Positions 25,054 to 32,859 of a stretch of DNA of 64,000 bases are shown piece by piece; the first letter of the stretch is position 1, and each line of letters opens with the position of its first letter. The position numbers and the translations under genes were made by a program. The stretch spans positions 146,661-210,660 of the forward strand of contig JACKNE010000011.1 in assembly GCA_024235035.1 (NCBI GenBank). Reading direction: 5' to 3'. Source of the DNA: Gammaproteobacteria bacterium (lineage in GTDB: Bacteria; Pseudomonadota; Gammaproteobacteria; Competibacterales; Competibacteraceae). Under the pieces are notes generated by a model that ran no database searches, had not been told where the DNA came from, and was given only the letters and a program-made list of their open reading frames with translations.

Positions 25054-27126
25054 TTATGATCTAATTAAATTAGTTGATAATTCTTGCTGTAAGCGATATA
25101 GCTGTTCGATCAGCGTGTCACATACGGCATAAAGCTCTGGAATTCTCTTGGTTGATAGCTTTGAATCCAACTCATGTAAATCAATCAATTCTTGTGCGAG
25201 CGCATGGAACCGATGGTGCAGTAGTTCGATGGATTGAAACAAGCTCAGGCGCCCATACAGTGAGCGCCCCTGTAACGTACACCAACGGCCAAGGCGGCAA
25301 GCTCGCTCATCGCCAACAACAGGTGTATGAGTGAAAACACCCTGCAGAAAATCATCGACCTGCCGCGCCAAGGTGCGGTGCTCGGACTCGACCCTAAGCA
25401 AGGGCAATGTTTCAGGCTCAGTACTAGCTGACCACAGCGGATGTCGCTTAAAGGCGCGCACCCAGTCCGGAAGCGCTTCAGCAGGCATGGGTCGAGCAAT
25501 GCCATAACCTTGGGCGCAGTGGCAACCCAAACGCAGCAACGCAGCTCCGTGCAGGGCGGTTTCCATACCCTCGGCGATCACCATTCGCTGAAAGGCTTGC
25601 GCCAGGTTGACCACGCTCTCGACGATCGCCATATCTTCGGTATCTACCAACATATCACGCACAAACGACTGATCGATTTTCAGTGTGCGCACCGGAAAAC
25701 GCCGAAAGTAGGCTAAGGATGAGTAACCGGTGCCAAAATCGTCGAGTGCGAAACTAACACCCAGTTGAATACACCTTTCAATGGCTTGCAGGGCGTGTTT
25801 CAAGTCATCCAGCGCGGCGGTTTCCACGATTTCCAGCTCGATGAATCGGGGCGGGATGCGTGGGTGCTCAGCCAATTGCTCCGCCAGCCAGTCGGGAAAA
25901 CCGGTCTGTTGCAAGGTCGTTGCAGAGATGTTGATGCTGATGGCCAGCGGTAACCCCTGCATTTGCCAGCGTTCCATTTGGTTCAAGGTTTCGGCAAATA
26001 CCCAGTGATCGAGTTTCACCATGAGCAGGTGATTTTCGATCACGGGTAGAAACGCGCTGGGCGGCAAGAGACCTTGCTCGGGGTGTTGCCAGCGCACGAG
26101 CGCCTCGGCGCCAATCACCACACCCTGGTATAAATCCACCTTGGGTTGGAAATACAGGCAAAACTCATGGGCGATCAATGCCGCCTCAATCCGGGACAGC
26201 TGTTGCCGGTGTGCGCGAACCTGCCGATCGTGCTCGGCGTCAAACAGGACATGGCGATTGCGACCAGCCTGTTTGGCCAGATACATGGCTTGGTCAGCGT
26301 GGCGCAACAGAGTGTCAGCATCGCTACCATCCAGCGGGTAGAGCGCGACACCGATGCTGGCGGTGACCTCGCAGGTCTGGTCACTCACCCGATAGGGTGC
26401 GGCCAGTACGCTTAGTAGCCGCTGAATCATGGGTTCGCACTCCTCCACCCGCGTCAAACCACTCAAGAGCACCACAAACTCGTCGCCACCCAGGCGCGCC
26501 ACCGTGTCGCTGGCGCGCGCGCAATGATGCAGACGCTCCGCCACCATGGTCAGCAACTGATCGCCAGCAGCGTGACCCAACAGATCGTTGACTGGTTTGA
26601 AACCATCGAGATCAAGGTAGCACGCGGCTAACAAGCTATTCTGGCGGTCGGCGCGGGCCACCGCGTTTTCGAGACGGTCCAGCAGCAACAGGCGATTGGG
26701 TAGGCCGGTCAAGGCATCATGGTAGGCTATCTGCTGGAGATGCCGTTCGTTGTTTTCGGATGCCGCAATGCAGGAGAAAATGCCCAGATAATGCGTCGTC
26801 GCGCCGTGGGCGTCGGTAATCGCCGCAAGGCTCATGCGTTCGGCAAGCATGCGTCCATCCTTGCGGCGATTGCGCAGTTCACCTTGCCAATAACCCTGCT
26901 CAAGTAGGGTTTTCCACAATTCGACGTAAAATTCTGGCGAGTGGTGACCCGATTGCAGGAACCGCGGATTGCGCCCGATCACTTCTGCGCGGGAATAGCC
27001 GGTGAGTTCACCGAAAGCATTGTTGACCTCGACGATGTTGGCTTCGACGTCCGTGATCACGATCCCTTCGCGAGTATGCGTGAGAAGGCTGGTGACCAGG
27101 CGCTGCGCATCCAGGTTGACCGTCAT
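25054..27126 (-). CDS. PAS-GGDEF-EAL cyclic-di-GMP protein with C-terminal CZB domain
   Basis: The 690-residue protein has a PAS domain (residues 10-125, IVEVNNAFGELTGYSRAEVI) and a GGDEF domain with an intact active site (ARLGGDEFVVLL, about 210). An EAL domain follows, with IGAEALVRWQHP near 340 and LDDFGTGYSSLAYF near 480. The last 110 residues form a chemoreceptor zinc-binding (CZB) domain with EHRTLARQ, ACRLGRW and LLHHRFHAL, giving the expected His/Cys ligands. Both synthesis and breakdown of c-di-GMP are possible. CZB domains sense zinc or oxidants. The start overlaps the histidine-kinase stop (ATGA). Confidence 0.92.
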   Translation of the reverse strand: MTVNLDAQRLVTSLLTHTREGIVITDVEANIVEVNNAFGELTGYSRAEVIGRNPRFLQSGHHSPEFYVELWKTLLEQGYWQGELRNRRKDGRMLAERMSLAAITDAHGATTHYLGIFSCIAASENNERHLQQIAYHDALTGLPNRLLLLDRLENAVARADRQNSLLAACYLDLDGFKPVNDLLGHAAGDQLLTMVAERLHHCARASDTVARLGGDEFVVLLSGLTRVEECEPMIQRLLSVLAAPYRVSDQTCEVTASIGVALYPLDGSDADTLLRHADQAMYLAKQAGRNRHVLFDAEHDRQVRAHRQQLSRIEAALIAHEFCLYFQPKVDLYQGVVIGAEALVRWQHPEQGLLPPSAFLPVIENHLLMVKLDHWVFAETLNQMERWQMQGLPLAISINISATTLQQTGFPDWLAEQLAEHPRIPPRFIELEIVETAALDDLKHALQAIERCIQLGVSFALDDFGTGYSSLAYFRRFPVRTLKIDQSFVRDMLVDTEDMAIVESVVNLAQAFQRMVIAEGMETALHGAALLRLGCHCAQGYGIARPMPAEALPDWVRAFKRHPLWSASTEPETLPLLRVESEHRTLARQVDDFLQGVFTHTPVVGDERACRLGRWCTLQGRSLYGRLSLFQSIELLHHRFHALAQELIDLHELDSKLSTKRIPELYAVCDTLIEQLYRLQQELSTNLIRS

Positions 27127-28184
27127 GGTTCACTCCCTGCGTAACGCGGGCAGAGAATCTCGAACTCGGCGCCTGGTTGGCCAGGTTCGCTGTTCAGCCT
27201 GATCGCACCCCCCATACGCTTGACGATGCCATACACTACGGATAAACCTAAACCGGTGCCTTCGCCAACGTCCTTGGTAGTGAAAAACGGCTCGAAAATC
27301 CGGTTGGCGATCTGTGGGGAAACGCCACAACCGGTGTCGCGGATGCGAAAGCGCACATAGTCGCCCGGCGATAGATCGGGCCAGCGTTGCCCGGTATCGG
27401 CATCAAGCGTTATGGCATCGAGTGAAAAGTGAATCTCACCCCGTTCCGCCATCGCATCGATGGCATTGACCGTCAAGTCCATGATGAGCTGTTGCAGTTC
27501 GCTGGCATCGCCAAGCACCCAGATCTCCGGCTGATCGATATGGAGGTGTAGGGTCACGCTGGGCGGCAACATGGACCGCAGCATGGTCAAACATTCGTTC
27601 AGGCTGTCGGCCATCCGCTGAGGAGTCCTGCGCTTTTGATCGTCACGCCGACCAAAAGCCAGAATACGCGCGACCAGATCGCGCGCGCGCTGAGCGGCAA
27701 TGATCACTTGCTCAAGGTTTTGCCGTGCGACACTGTCGTGGGGTATCCGATCTAGGGTCATCTCCGTATAGCCGAGAATCACGCCCAGTAGCGTGTTGAA
27801 ATCATGCGCAATACCCGAAGATAGCGTCCCTAACGCTTCGAGCCTGCTGGCTTGCTCCAGGTGTTTTCCCACCATGAGCTCATAGTGTTCTTGAAGTTGC
27901 TGACGAAAGGCCAGACCATAGGCCATCAGCACTTCGATGAGCGGTGGTGTGAGCCGGTTCGCCACCTCGTCCAAGGAGGTCGCGGGTGCAATTTGCTTCA
28001 ACTCGATAAGCGCGAACTGCTGAAATTCACCGATTTCCTCTGGAGGTAATTCTTCATGGACCAAGCGCTTGCCCAGTTCCGCAGCCTGAATCAGGTGTTC
28101 CTCGCTGCCGTGCAGCCAGTAATCCTTGATCAACCGGATGTAGTCTTCACGGAACGTGTTGACACGCACAGATTCGCTCAGCAT
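27123..28184 (-). CDS. Sensor histidine kinase with RsbU-like N-terminal domain
   Basis: The 353-residue protein begins with an all-helical region (about 5-100, DYIRLIKDYWLHGSEEHLIQ) like the RsbU/RsbR N-terminal domain that binds RsbT. The H-box SGIAHDFNTLLGVILGYTEM follows at about 125, then a HATPase domain with N-box MDLTVNAIDAM and G-boxes RDTGCGVSP and GEGTGLGLSVVYG. It has no membrane helix. The start overlaps the phosphatase gene by seven bases. The N-terminal domain suggests that an RsbT-like protein released from the stressosome could control its activity. Confidence 0.88.
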   Translation of the reverse strand: MLSESVRVNTFREDYIRLIKDYWLHGSEEHLIQAAELGKRLVHEELPPEEIGEFQQFALIELKQIAPATSLDEVANRLTPPLIEVLMAYGLAFRQQLQEHYELMVGKHLEQASRLEALGTLSSGIAHDFNTLLGVILGYTEMTLDRIPHDSVARQNLEQVIIAAQRARDLVARILAFGRRDDQKRRTPQRMADSLNECLTMLRSMLPPSVTLHLHIDQPEIWVLGDASELQQLIMDLTVNAIDAMAERGEIHFSLDAITLDADTGQRWPDLSPGDYVRFRIRDTGCGVSPQIANRIFEPFFTTKDVGEGTGLGLSVVYGIVKRMGGAIRLNSEPGQPGAEFEILCPRYAGSEP

Positions 28185-28831
28185 GCTGGCGCCCGATAGA
28201 CCAGGACAGCGGCATCATCGGTTTCGACCGCCCACTCTTGTAGAAGCGCCTCTGCCAGCTGTTGTGCGCTGCAGGAACTCTCTGAAAGCGGGTCAGAGAC
28301 GACAAAATGTTCAGGCAACCCGTCACTGGCCATCATTAAAATATCGCCTGGAAAAAATTGCTGTGTGTCGATAAACAGGTTTTTGAAACCGGCCCCGACA
28401 ATTCCATAGCCGCAGATGAAGCGTCGATGTTGCGTCGCATTGATCAGTAGGGCGCGGATGTTGCCCACGCCACAGAAGCTCACCGTCTGTGCGGTCGCAT
28501 CGACCACCGCCAACCCGATCGCTACCCCGCGGGTGGCGCGGAGATCGTCGTCGCACCGGGCGATGATGTCGGACAATGAGGTGTCAGCAGGCTGGCGTTG
28601 TGCGCTGGCCATCGCTGCCAGCGCCGCTTCACGGGCAAACTCGCCGTGACCCAAACCATCAGCTAGGCTGAGGTAAAGGTTCTGATTCCGCCACCACCAA
28701 GCGCATACGTCGCCACACAGCGCATCGCTGGCGATGGGCCGGGTCACGGCGCCGACAGTTGCCAGGGGCTGATGCGTGGCGTCATCCCGCCCAGAAAATC
28801 GGGTATTGTTTGGCCAATTGGGTTCGATCAA
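28178..28831 (-). CDS. PP2C/SpoIIE-type serine phosphatase, RsbX-like
   Basis: The 217-residue protein consists of a single SpoIIE/RsbX-type phosphatase domain with the metal-binding motifs LADGLGHGEFA and MMASDGLPEH, ending TDDAAVLVYR. Such enzymes dephosphorylate RsbR and RsbS and reset the stressosome. I place the start at the TTG at 28831 that overlaps the upstream stop as TTGA; an ATG at 28891 is possible but overlaps the kinase gene by 64 bases. It has no sensory N-terminus, which favours RsbX over RsbU. Confidence 0.85.
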   Translation of the reverse strand: MIEPNWPNNTRFSGRDDATHQPLATVGAVTRPIASDALCGDVCAWWWRNQNLYLSLADGLGHGEFAREAALAAMASAQRQPADTSLSDIIARCDDDLRATRGVAIGLAVVDATAQTVSFCGVGNIRALLINATQHRRFICGYGIVGAGFKNLFIDTQQFFPGDILMMASDGLPEHFVVSDPLSESSCSAQQLAEALLQEWAVETDDAAVLVYRAPAC

Positions 28832-29280
28832 TTTTCCACAACCTGGTAAGAAGACGTTGGCTCGCGATCCTGAGGAAGCACAGGACCCCACTTCCGGGCG
28901 AGGATGCGCGTTCCCCGCCCCACTTCGGAATCAATCTCCATTTCATCCATCAATCGCTGCGCGCCTGGCAAGCCGCAACCCAGACCATTCGAAGTGGTGA
29001 ATCCATCGCTCAAGGCCAGCGCCACATCAGCAATCCCCGGCCCTTCATCCTGGGCGATGACCTCGATGCCCAACCGGTTAGAGCGTGCAACCACGCTGAG
29101 TTGGATATCTCCTCCGCCAGCATGGAGGAACAGATTGGTGGCCAGCTCACTCACTGCCGTAGCGACATAATAAGCCTCGGTGCGCTTTAGCCCGAGGTCC
29201 AGCGCCATCAGCAGCGCGGCGCGGCGCGCTTCAGCGATATGAAATTCTTGCATGATCGGGACATGGGCAAAAATGGGCAT
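28828..29280 (-). CDS. Second RsbT/RsbW-like ATPase
   Basis: The 150-residue GHKL protein has N-box VSELATNLFLHAGGG, G1 box DEGPGIAD and G2 box NGLGCGLPGAQRLMDEMEID. It is close to the preceding RsbT (same GLPG-RLMDE ending) but carries an extra C-terminal tail. It may be an anti-sigma kinase or a second switch protein of the stressosome. Duplication followed by divergence is likely. The start lies 22 bp after the rsbT stop. Confidence 0.85.
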   Translation of the reverse strand: MPIFAHVPIMQEFHIAEARRAALLMALDLGLKRTEAYYVATAVSELATNLFLHAGGGDIQLSVVARSNRLGIEVIAQDEGPGIADVALALSDGFTTSNGLGCGLPGAQRLMDEMEIDSEVGRGTRILARKWGPVLPQDREPTSSYQVVEN

Positions 29281-29302
29281 GAATGCTAAGGTGCGTCGTG
29301 AG

Positions 29303-29728
29303 TTAAAGCGCGAGGCGCGGGCGACTCATGGTGATGGTCAAGCAGGTGTGACCAGACTGGGAGATGAGATGAAATTCATCCATCAAGCGTTGAACGCCCG
29401 GCAGGCCAGCGCCCAACCCGCCGCTGGTGCTGTAGCCATCGCGCATGGCCAGTTCGATATCGGGAATACCTGGCCCATGATCTTCGACGACCACTGTGAT
29501 GCGTGTCTGGGTATCGCTGGAGGCATCGATAATCTTGCACTGGCCCTGCCCGGCGTATTGCAGAACATTGCGGGTCAGTTCCGAGACCGCCGTGGCCAAC
29601 CGCGTCTGATCAGCGCTGCCGAGTTTCAGGCGAGCAGCCAGTTCACGGGCGCTTTGCCGGGCTTTTAGCACGTCCGTCGAGTCCAGGATTGGAACGATGT
29701 AGACCACCTCTTCAACTGGAGCGTTCAT
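29303..29728 (-). CDS. rsbT: Stressosome switch kinase RsbT
   Basis: The 141-residue GHKL ATPase has N-box VSELTRNVLQYAGQG, G1 box VEDHGPGIPD and G2 box GGLGAGLPGVQRLMDEFH. RsbT is held by the RsbR-RsbS complex, phosphorylates both on stress and is then released to activate a downstream protein. I chose the ATG at 29728 (MNAPVEEVVYIVP) with AGAGGA upstream; it overlaps the end of rsbS by 17 bases. A start at 29770 would add 14 unlikely residues. Confidence 0.88.
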   Translation of the reverse strand: MNAPVEEVVYIVPILDSTDVLKARQSARELAARLKLGSADQTRLATAVSELTRNVLQYAGQGQCKIIDASSDTQTRITVVVEDHGPGIPDIELAMRDGYSTSGGLGAGLPGVQRLMDEFHLISQSGHTCLTITMSRPRLAL

Positions 29729-30116
29729 GGCGATCGTCCTCTCCCAACATACTATCCCCACGCTGAGCAATCCGTTTTCTCAGACGGGACAGCCCTTCGT
29801 CCAAGTTGAAGGTCGCATCCACACCGATCAAGCCACGCCCCATTTCGACCAGAGTTAAGGCCACCGAGGGATGCATCCCGCACACCACGACTTCCGCGCC
29901 AAGCAGCCGCGCCATGCTGGCCGTGTCATTGATGGTGCGGGCCATGAAAGAATCGACCACTTCCATAGCGGTGATGTCGAGCGCTAGGCCGCGCGCCTCG
30001 ACTTCAGAGATGGTGTGTAGGACGCTGCTTTGGAATTCCATAACCTCGGCGTCAGTTAAATCCACCTGAATCGAAGTCAACAGAATTTCTCCCAGCCGCA
30101 GAATCGGAATCTTCAT
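29712..30116 (-). CDS. rsbS: Stressosome scaffold STAS protein RsbS
   Basis: The 134-residue protein is a single STAS domain with the phosphorylatable serine in ALDITAMEVVDSFMAR (Ser56), matching the serine that RsbT phosphorylates in Bacillus RsbS. RsbS and RsbR build the icosahedral stressosome core. Its ATG overlaps the rsbR stop (ATGA). Gene order R-S-T is the conserved stressosome order. Confidence 0.9.
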   Translation of the reverse strand: MKIPILRLGEILLTSIQVDLTDAEVMEFQSSVLHTISEVEARGLALDITAMEVVDSFMARTINDTASMARLLGAEVVVCGMHPSVALTLVEMGRGLIGVDATFNLDEGLSRLRKRIAQRGDSMLGEDDRHERSS

Positions 30117-30988
30117 TGCTCCTCCTTGATCGAAAGAATCCGTTTACCGACCAGCAGCAAGGCTTCCGCGACGCCAGCGCGTAACGTAGCGCGGGTGGGA
30201 ATCTCGGAAAAGTTCACCCCAAGCTTAACCAGCGTTTGCGCACCGTCCGGGCTGATGCCGGTCATGACGACCCGCGCGCCCAACATCTGGGCCGCGGCAA
30301 TGGTTTTCATCAAATGACCTGCCACACTGGTGTCCAGGATCGGAACTCCTGTCACATCGATAATGGCCACGGTCGCCTCGAATTTAGCGATGGATTCCAG
30401 CAGGCGCTCGGTCACTTGCCGAGCCCGGGCGGTGTCGATGACTCCGACCAATGGCACCATCACCACCCGGTCCCATAGCCGTACCACCGGTGTGGATAAC
30501 TCCAGTAGTGACAAACTTTGCTGAGCAATGATCCGTTCGCGGGTTTCCGCATAAATCTCGTAAATGAGGGTCGTCAGGCTGTCGGTCGCAATTTCGACGG
30601 TAGCGAGTAAGTCGCCAAAGCGACTTAAGTCTCCGGTTAGATTCTCTTGCAATAGGGCATGAATCAGGACCCGTTTGAGCGTGACCAGATAATGCGCAAT
30701 GTCGGCAGCGCGATAGCCCTGCTTGACGCGCGCGCTGGAGAGATTGCGCAACAGCAGGGTGATGGAGTGATCCAGCGGCGGCTCCCAGGATTCGGTGAGC
30801 TGCCCGGCCAGCAGCTTGGCCAGGCCATCAAGCAACTGGCGCGATTGCCGGCGCAGGGTGTCTTCATCGACTGATTGGGGGTGCTTTCTCCGCCACTCGG
30901 GTAACAGTCCTTTCATCCAGGATTCCAATAATTTATCCTGGTGACTTTCGATAAAATGCGACAAATTAAAATCAGTGGATTCGGTCAT
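30113..30988 (-). CDS. rsbR: Stressosome sensor-scaffold protein RsbR
   Basis: The 291-residue protein has a helical N-terminal sensor domain (1-150, not a haem-globin of recognisable type) and a C-terminal STAS domain. Two candidate RsbT target threonines are present: Thr186 (VGVIDTARARQV) and Thr220 (VPILDTSVAGHL), matching the pair in Bacillus RsbR. The N-terminus would form the turret that senses the signal. It is the first stressosome gene, 29 bp after the MCP-like gene, so it may be transcribed with the chemosensory genes. Confidence 0.9.
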   Translation of the reverse strand: MTESTDFNLSHFIESHQDKLLESWMKGLLPEWRRKHPQSVDEDTLRRQSRQLLDGLAKLLAGQLTESWEPPLDHSITLLLRNLSSARVKQGYRAADIAHYLVTLKRVLIHALLQENLTGDLSRFGDLLATVEIATDSLTTLIYEIYAETRERIIAQQSLSLLELSTPVVRLWDRVVMVPLVGVIDTARARQVTERLLESIAKFEATVAIIDVTGVPILDTSVAGHLMKTIAAAQMLGARVVMTGISPDGAQTLVKLGVNFSEIPTRATLRAGVAEALLLVGKRILSIKEEQ

Positions 30989-31017
30989 GAAGGATCACCG
31001 GTTTGGATTTGTTATCT

Positions 31018-32142
31018 TCAGAACAACTCGATCTTTGGCGCTGCATCTTCTCCATCGCCGCCTGCGACGCCCGAATTGCCATGCCGATTTTCCTCATCGA
31101 TATAGCTATTGAGCAGTTGCTCCAATTCATCTTTAAATGATGGTGATGAAGCTAAAGCGGTATCATCGATAGCGGCTTGCAACAAGTTGCGAAAGCGCGA
31201 CTGAGCGTCGAGAATGCGCTCCAACCGTTGGCGCACCACGTCTTGATATTGCATATTGCCCAACGCATCGACGATGGCGTTGGCCATGCTGACGTTATAC
31301 TCCTTGATCACGGTCAGCAGAGTCTTGTAATACTGCTTCATGTCGGCATAAGTCGCTTCCAGTTCACGCACCGACTCCGCGACATGAGCGGCTTCGCGTA
31401 AATCATCGCTGAAGTCGCGTTGCAGCCGTTCGTCCATGTAAGCGTGAACCGCCGAGTGAATCTCGCTGACGGCATGAGTGACGTGATCGGCGGCCTGGCC
31501 GGATTGGCTGGACAGACGTCGCACCTCATCGGCCACCACGGCAAACCCTCTGCCATGCTCACCGGCGTGCGCCGCCTGGATCGAGGCATTGATGGCCACC
31601 ATATTGGTTTGCCGGCTGATATCTTTGATGGTTTCCGCCATTTCGCCCAAGCGCATAATGGCGTTTATTTTTTCAACTAGACCGAGTGAACCTTGGTGTT
31701 CGGCTTCGATTTTCGTCGGCAATCGCTCAATGAAATCGCTGATGCGATTGATGATCTGAGTGCTTTGCTCGATCTGATCCTGCATCTCCAGAGTGTCATG
31801 ATCGGCTTTGGTCATGTAATCGATCAGCTGGGTAGCTGTATGATCGAGATCCTTGACTCGCGAGACGATGTCAAACGCGGACTGTTCGGTTTCCCGAATC
31901 ACTTGGCGCAGCGAGCCGTCGAAAGATTCAGTGAATTTGCAGGAATATTCGAGGGCAGCGCGGCACTCGGCGTTGTCATGCGGTGTTGACGCTGCTTCTG
32001 AGAGCGGCGCTCGCTTCCAGCTGTGCATTCTGAGTCGCATGCGCTCAGAAAAAGATCGGACAGCCCGCAACGGCTGGATGAGCCGCGCTTTCAGCCTTTC
32101 CCAAGCAACCCGGGCGGCATGGATTTTCGATGCTTGGTCCAT
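31018..32142 (-). CDS. Soluble MCP-like signalling protein
   Basis: This 374-residue protein has no membrane helix. After a basic N-terminus it has a coiled coil and a chemoreceptor signalling core with the tip RQTNMVAINASIQAAHAGEH and GRGFAVVADEVRRLSSQS. The C-terminal region (YADMKQYYKTLLTVIKEYN) is helical and ends in acidic residues. The ATG at 32142 has GAGAGG upstream and lies eight bases after the receiver stop. It would signal to CheA from the cytoplasm. The input is unknown. Confidence 0.85.
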   Translation of the reverse strand: MDQASKIHAARVAWERLKARLIQPLRAVRSFSERMRLRMHSWKRAPLSEAASTPHDNAECRAALEYSCKFTESFDGSLRQVIRETEQSAFDIVSRVKDLDHTATQLIDYMTKADHDTLEMQDQIEQSTQIINRISDFIERLPTKIEAEHQGSLGLVEKINAIMRLGEMAETIKDISRQTNMVAINASIQAAHAGEHGRGFAVVADEVRRLSSQSGQAADHVTHAVSEIHSAVHAYMDERLQRDFSDDLREAAHVAESVRELEATYADMKQYYKTLLTVIKEYNVSMANAIVDALGNMQYQDVVRQRLERILDAQSRFRNLLQAAIDDTALASSPSFKDELEQLLNSYIDEENRHGNSGVAGGDGEDAAPKIELF

Positions 32143-32150
32143 GGCGCCTC

Positions 32151-32522
32151 TCAGGCTCCAGGCAAAACCTGTTTGACAACAGCCAGCAAGTCTTTCCCGG
32201 CCACTGGTTTGACCAGCCAACCGGTCGCGCCAGCCGCCTTGCCTTCCTGGCGTTTGGCCTGTTGCGATTCGGTGGTCAGCATCAGAATCGGCGTAAAGCG
32301 AAAAGCGGGCAGTTTGCGGGTTTCGCGGATCAGCTCGATACCAGTGAGCCCTGGCATATTCTGGTCGGTAATAACCAGGTCAGGCTTGAGGCCGTCCTGG
32401 AATTGCTTGAGGGCGTCTGCACCGTTCGAGGCGGTTTCGACCTGGAAACCGGCTTTTTGCAGGATTTCGCTCAGGCTCATGAGCATGGTGGTGGAATCAT
32501 CCACTAAAAAGATCGTTTTCAA
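32151..32522 (-). CDS. CheY-like response regulator
   Basis: The 123-residue receiver has the acidic pair in FLVDDS, the phosphoacceptor in LVITDQNMPGLTG and the Lys in LVKPVAGKD. It lies between the STAS-like gene and the MCP-like gene within the che run. It could be the phosphate sink or output of the CheA encoded upstream. Confidence 0.92.
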   Translation of the reverse strand: MKTIFLVDDSTTMLMSLSEILQKAGFQVETASNGADALKQFQDGLKPDLVITDQNMPGLTGIELIRETRKLPAFRFTPILMLTTESQQAKRQEGKAAGATGWLVKPVAGKDLLAVVKQVLPGA

Positions 32523-32589
32523 TGCTAACTCCTTGATAATCAGCGATCAGCATGCAGGAGGCCCTTCGGGCCCGGGTACTTGTCATCCC

Positions 32590-32859
32590 TTACTCACTGC
32601 TGGGCGGGGCGATGGGAGTTCGCGCACCCCGTAGCGCCGAGATCAACCATCGCGCTAAATCAGGGTCTTCAGGCGGCAGTGTAATCATCACCTTGGCTGC
32701 CAATAGCACTTGCAAGACCGCCGTGTGGATGTGCGTGCATTCCTTGAGCTTGACCTTGGCTCGTTGTTGATCTTGTAGCCACTCCAACAACGGTTCCGCT
32801 TCCTCAACCGTGCAAACGCCCTTGAGGCTAGCCACATTGCGCATAAATTCAATCGGCAT
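32590..32859 (-). CDS. Small STAS-like protein of a chemosensory operon
   Basis: The 89-residue protein has a degenerate STAS/MlaB-like pattern: LKGVCTVEEAEPLLEWLQ, then KECTHIHTAVLQVLLAAKV, where other STAS proteins have the D-(S/T)-x-G-L helix start. The usual phosphorylated serine is replaced by His or Thr. The ATG at 32859 overlaps the cheA stop by one base, with AAGGAG upstream. A role as an adaptor between CheA and the neighbouring stressosome is only an idea. Confidence 0.7.
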   Translation of the reverse strand: MPIEFMRNVASLKGVCTVEEAEPLLEWLQDQQRAKVKLKECTHIHTAVLQVLLAAKVMITLPPEDPDLARWLISALRGARTPIAPPSSE

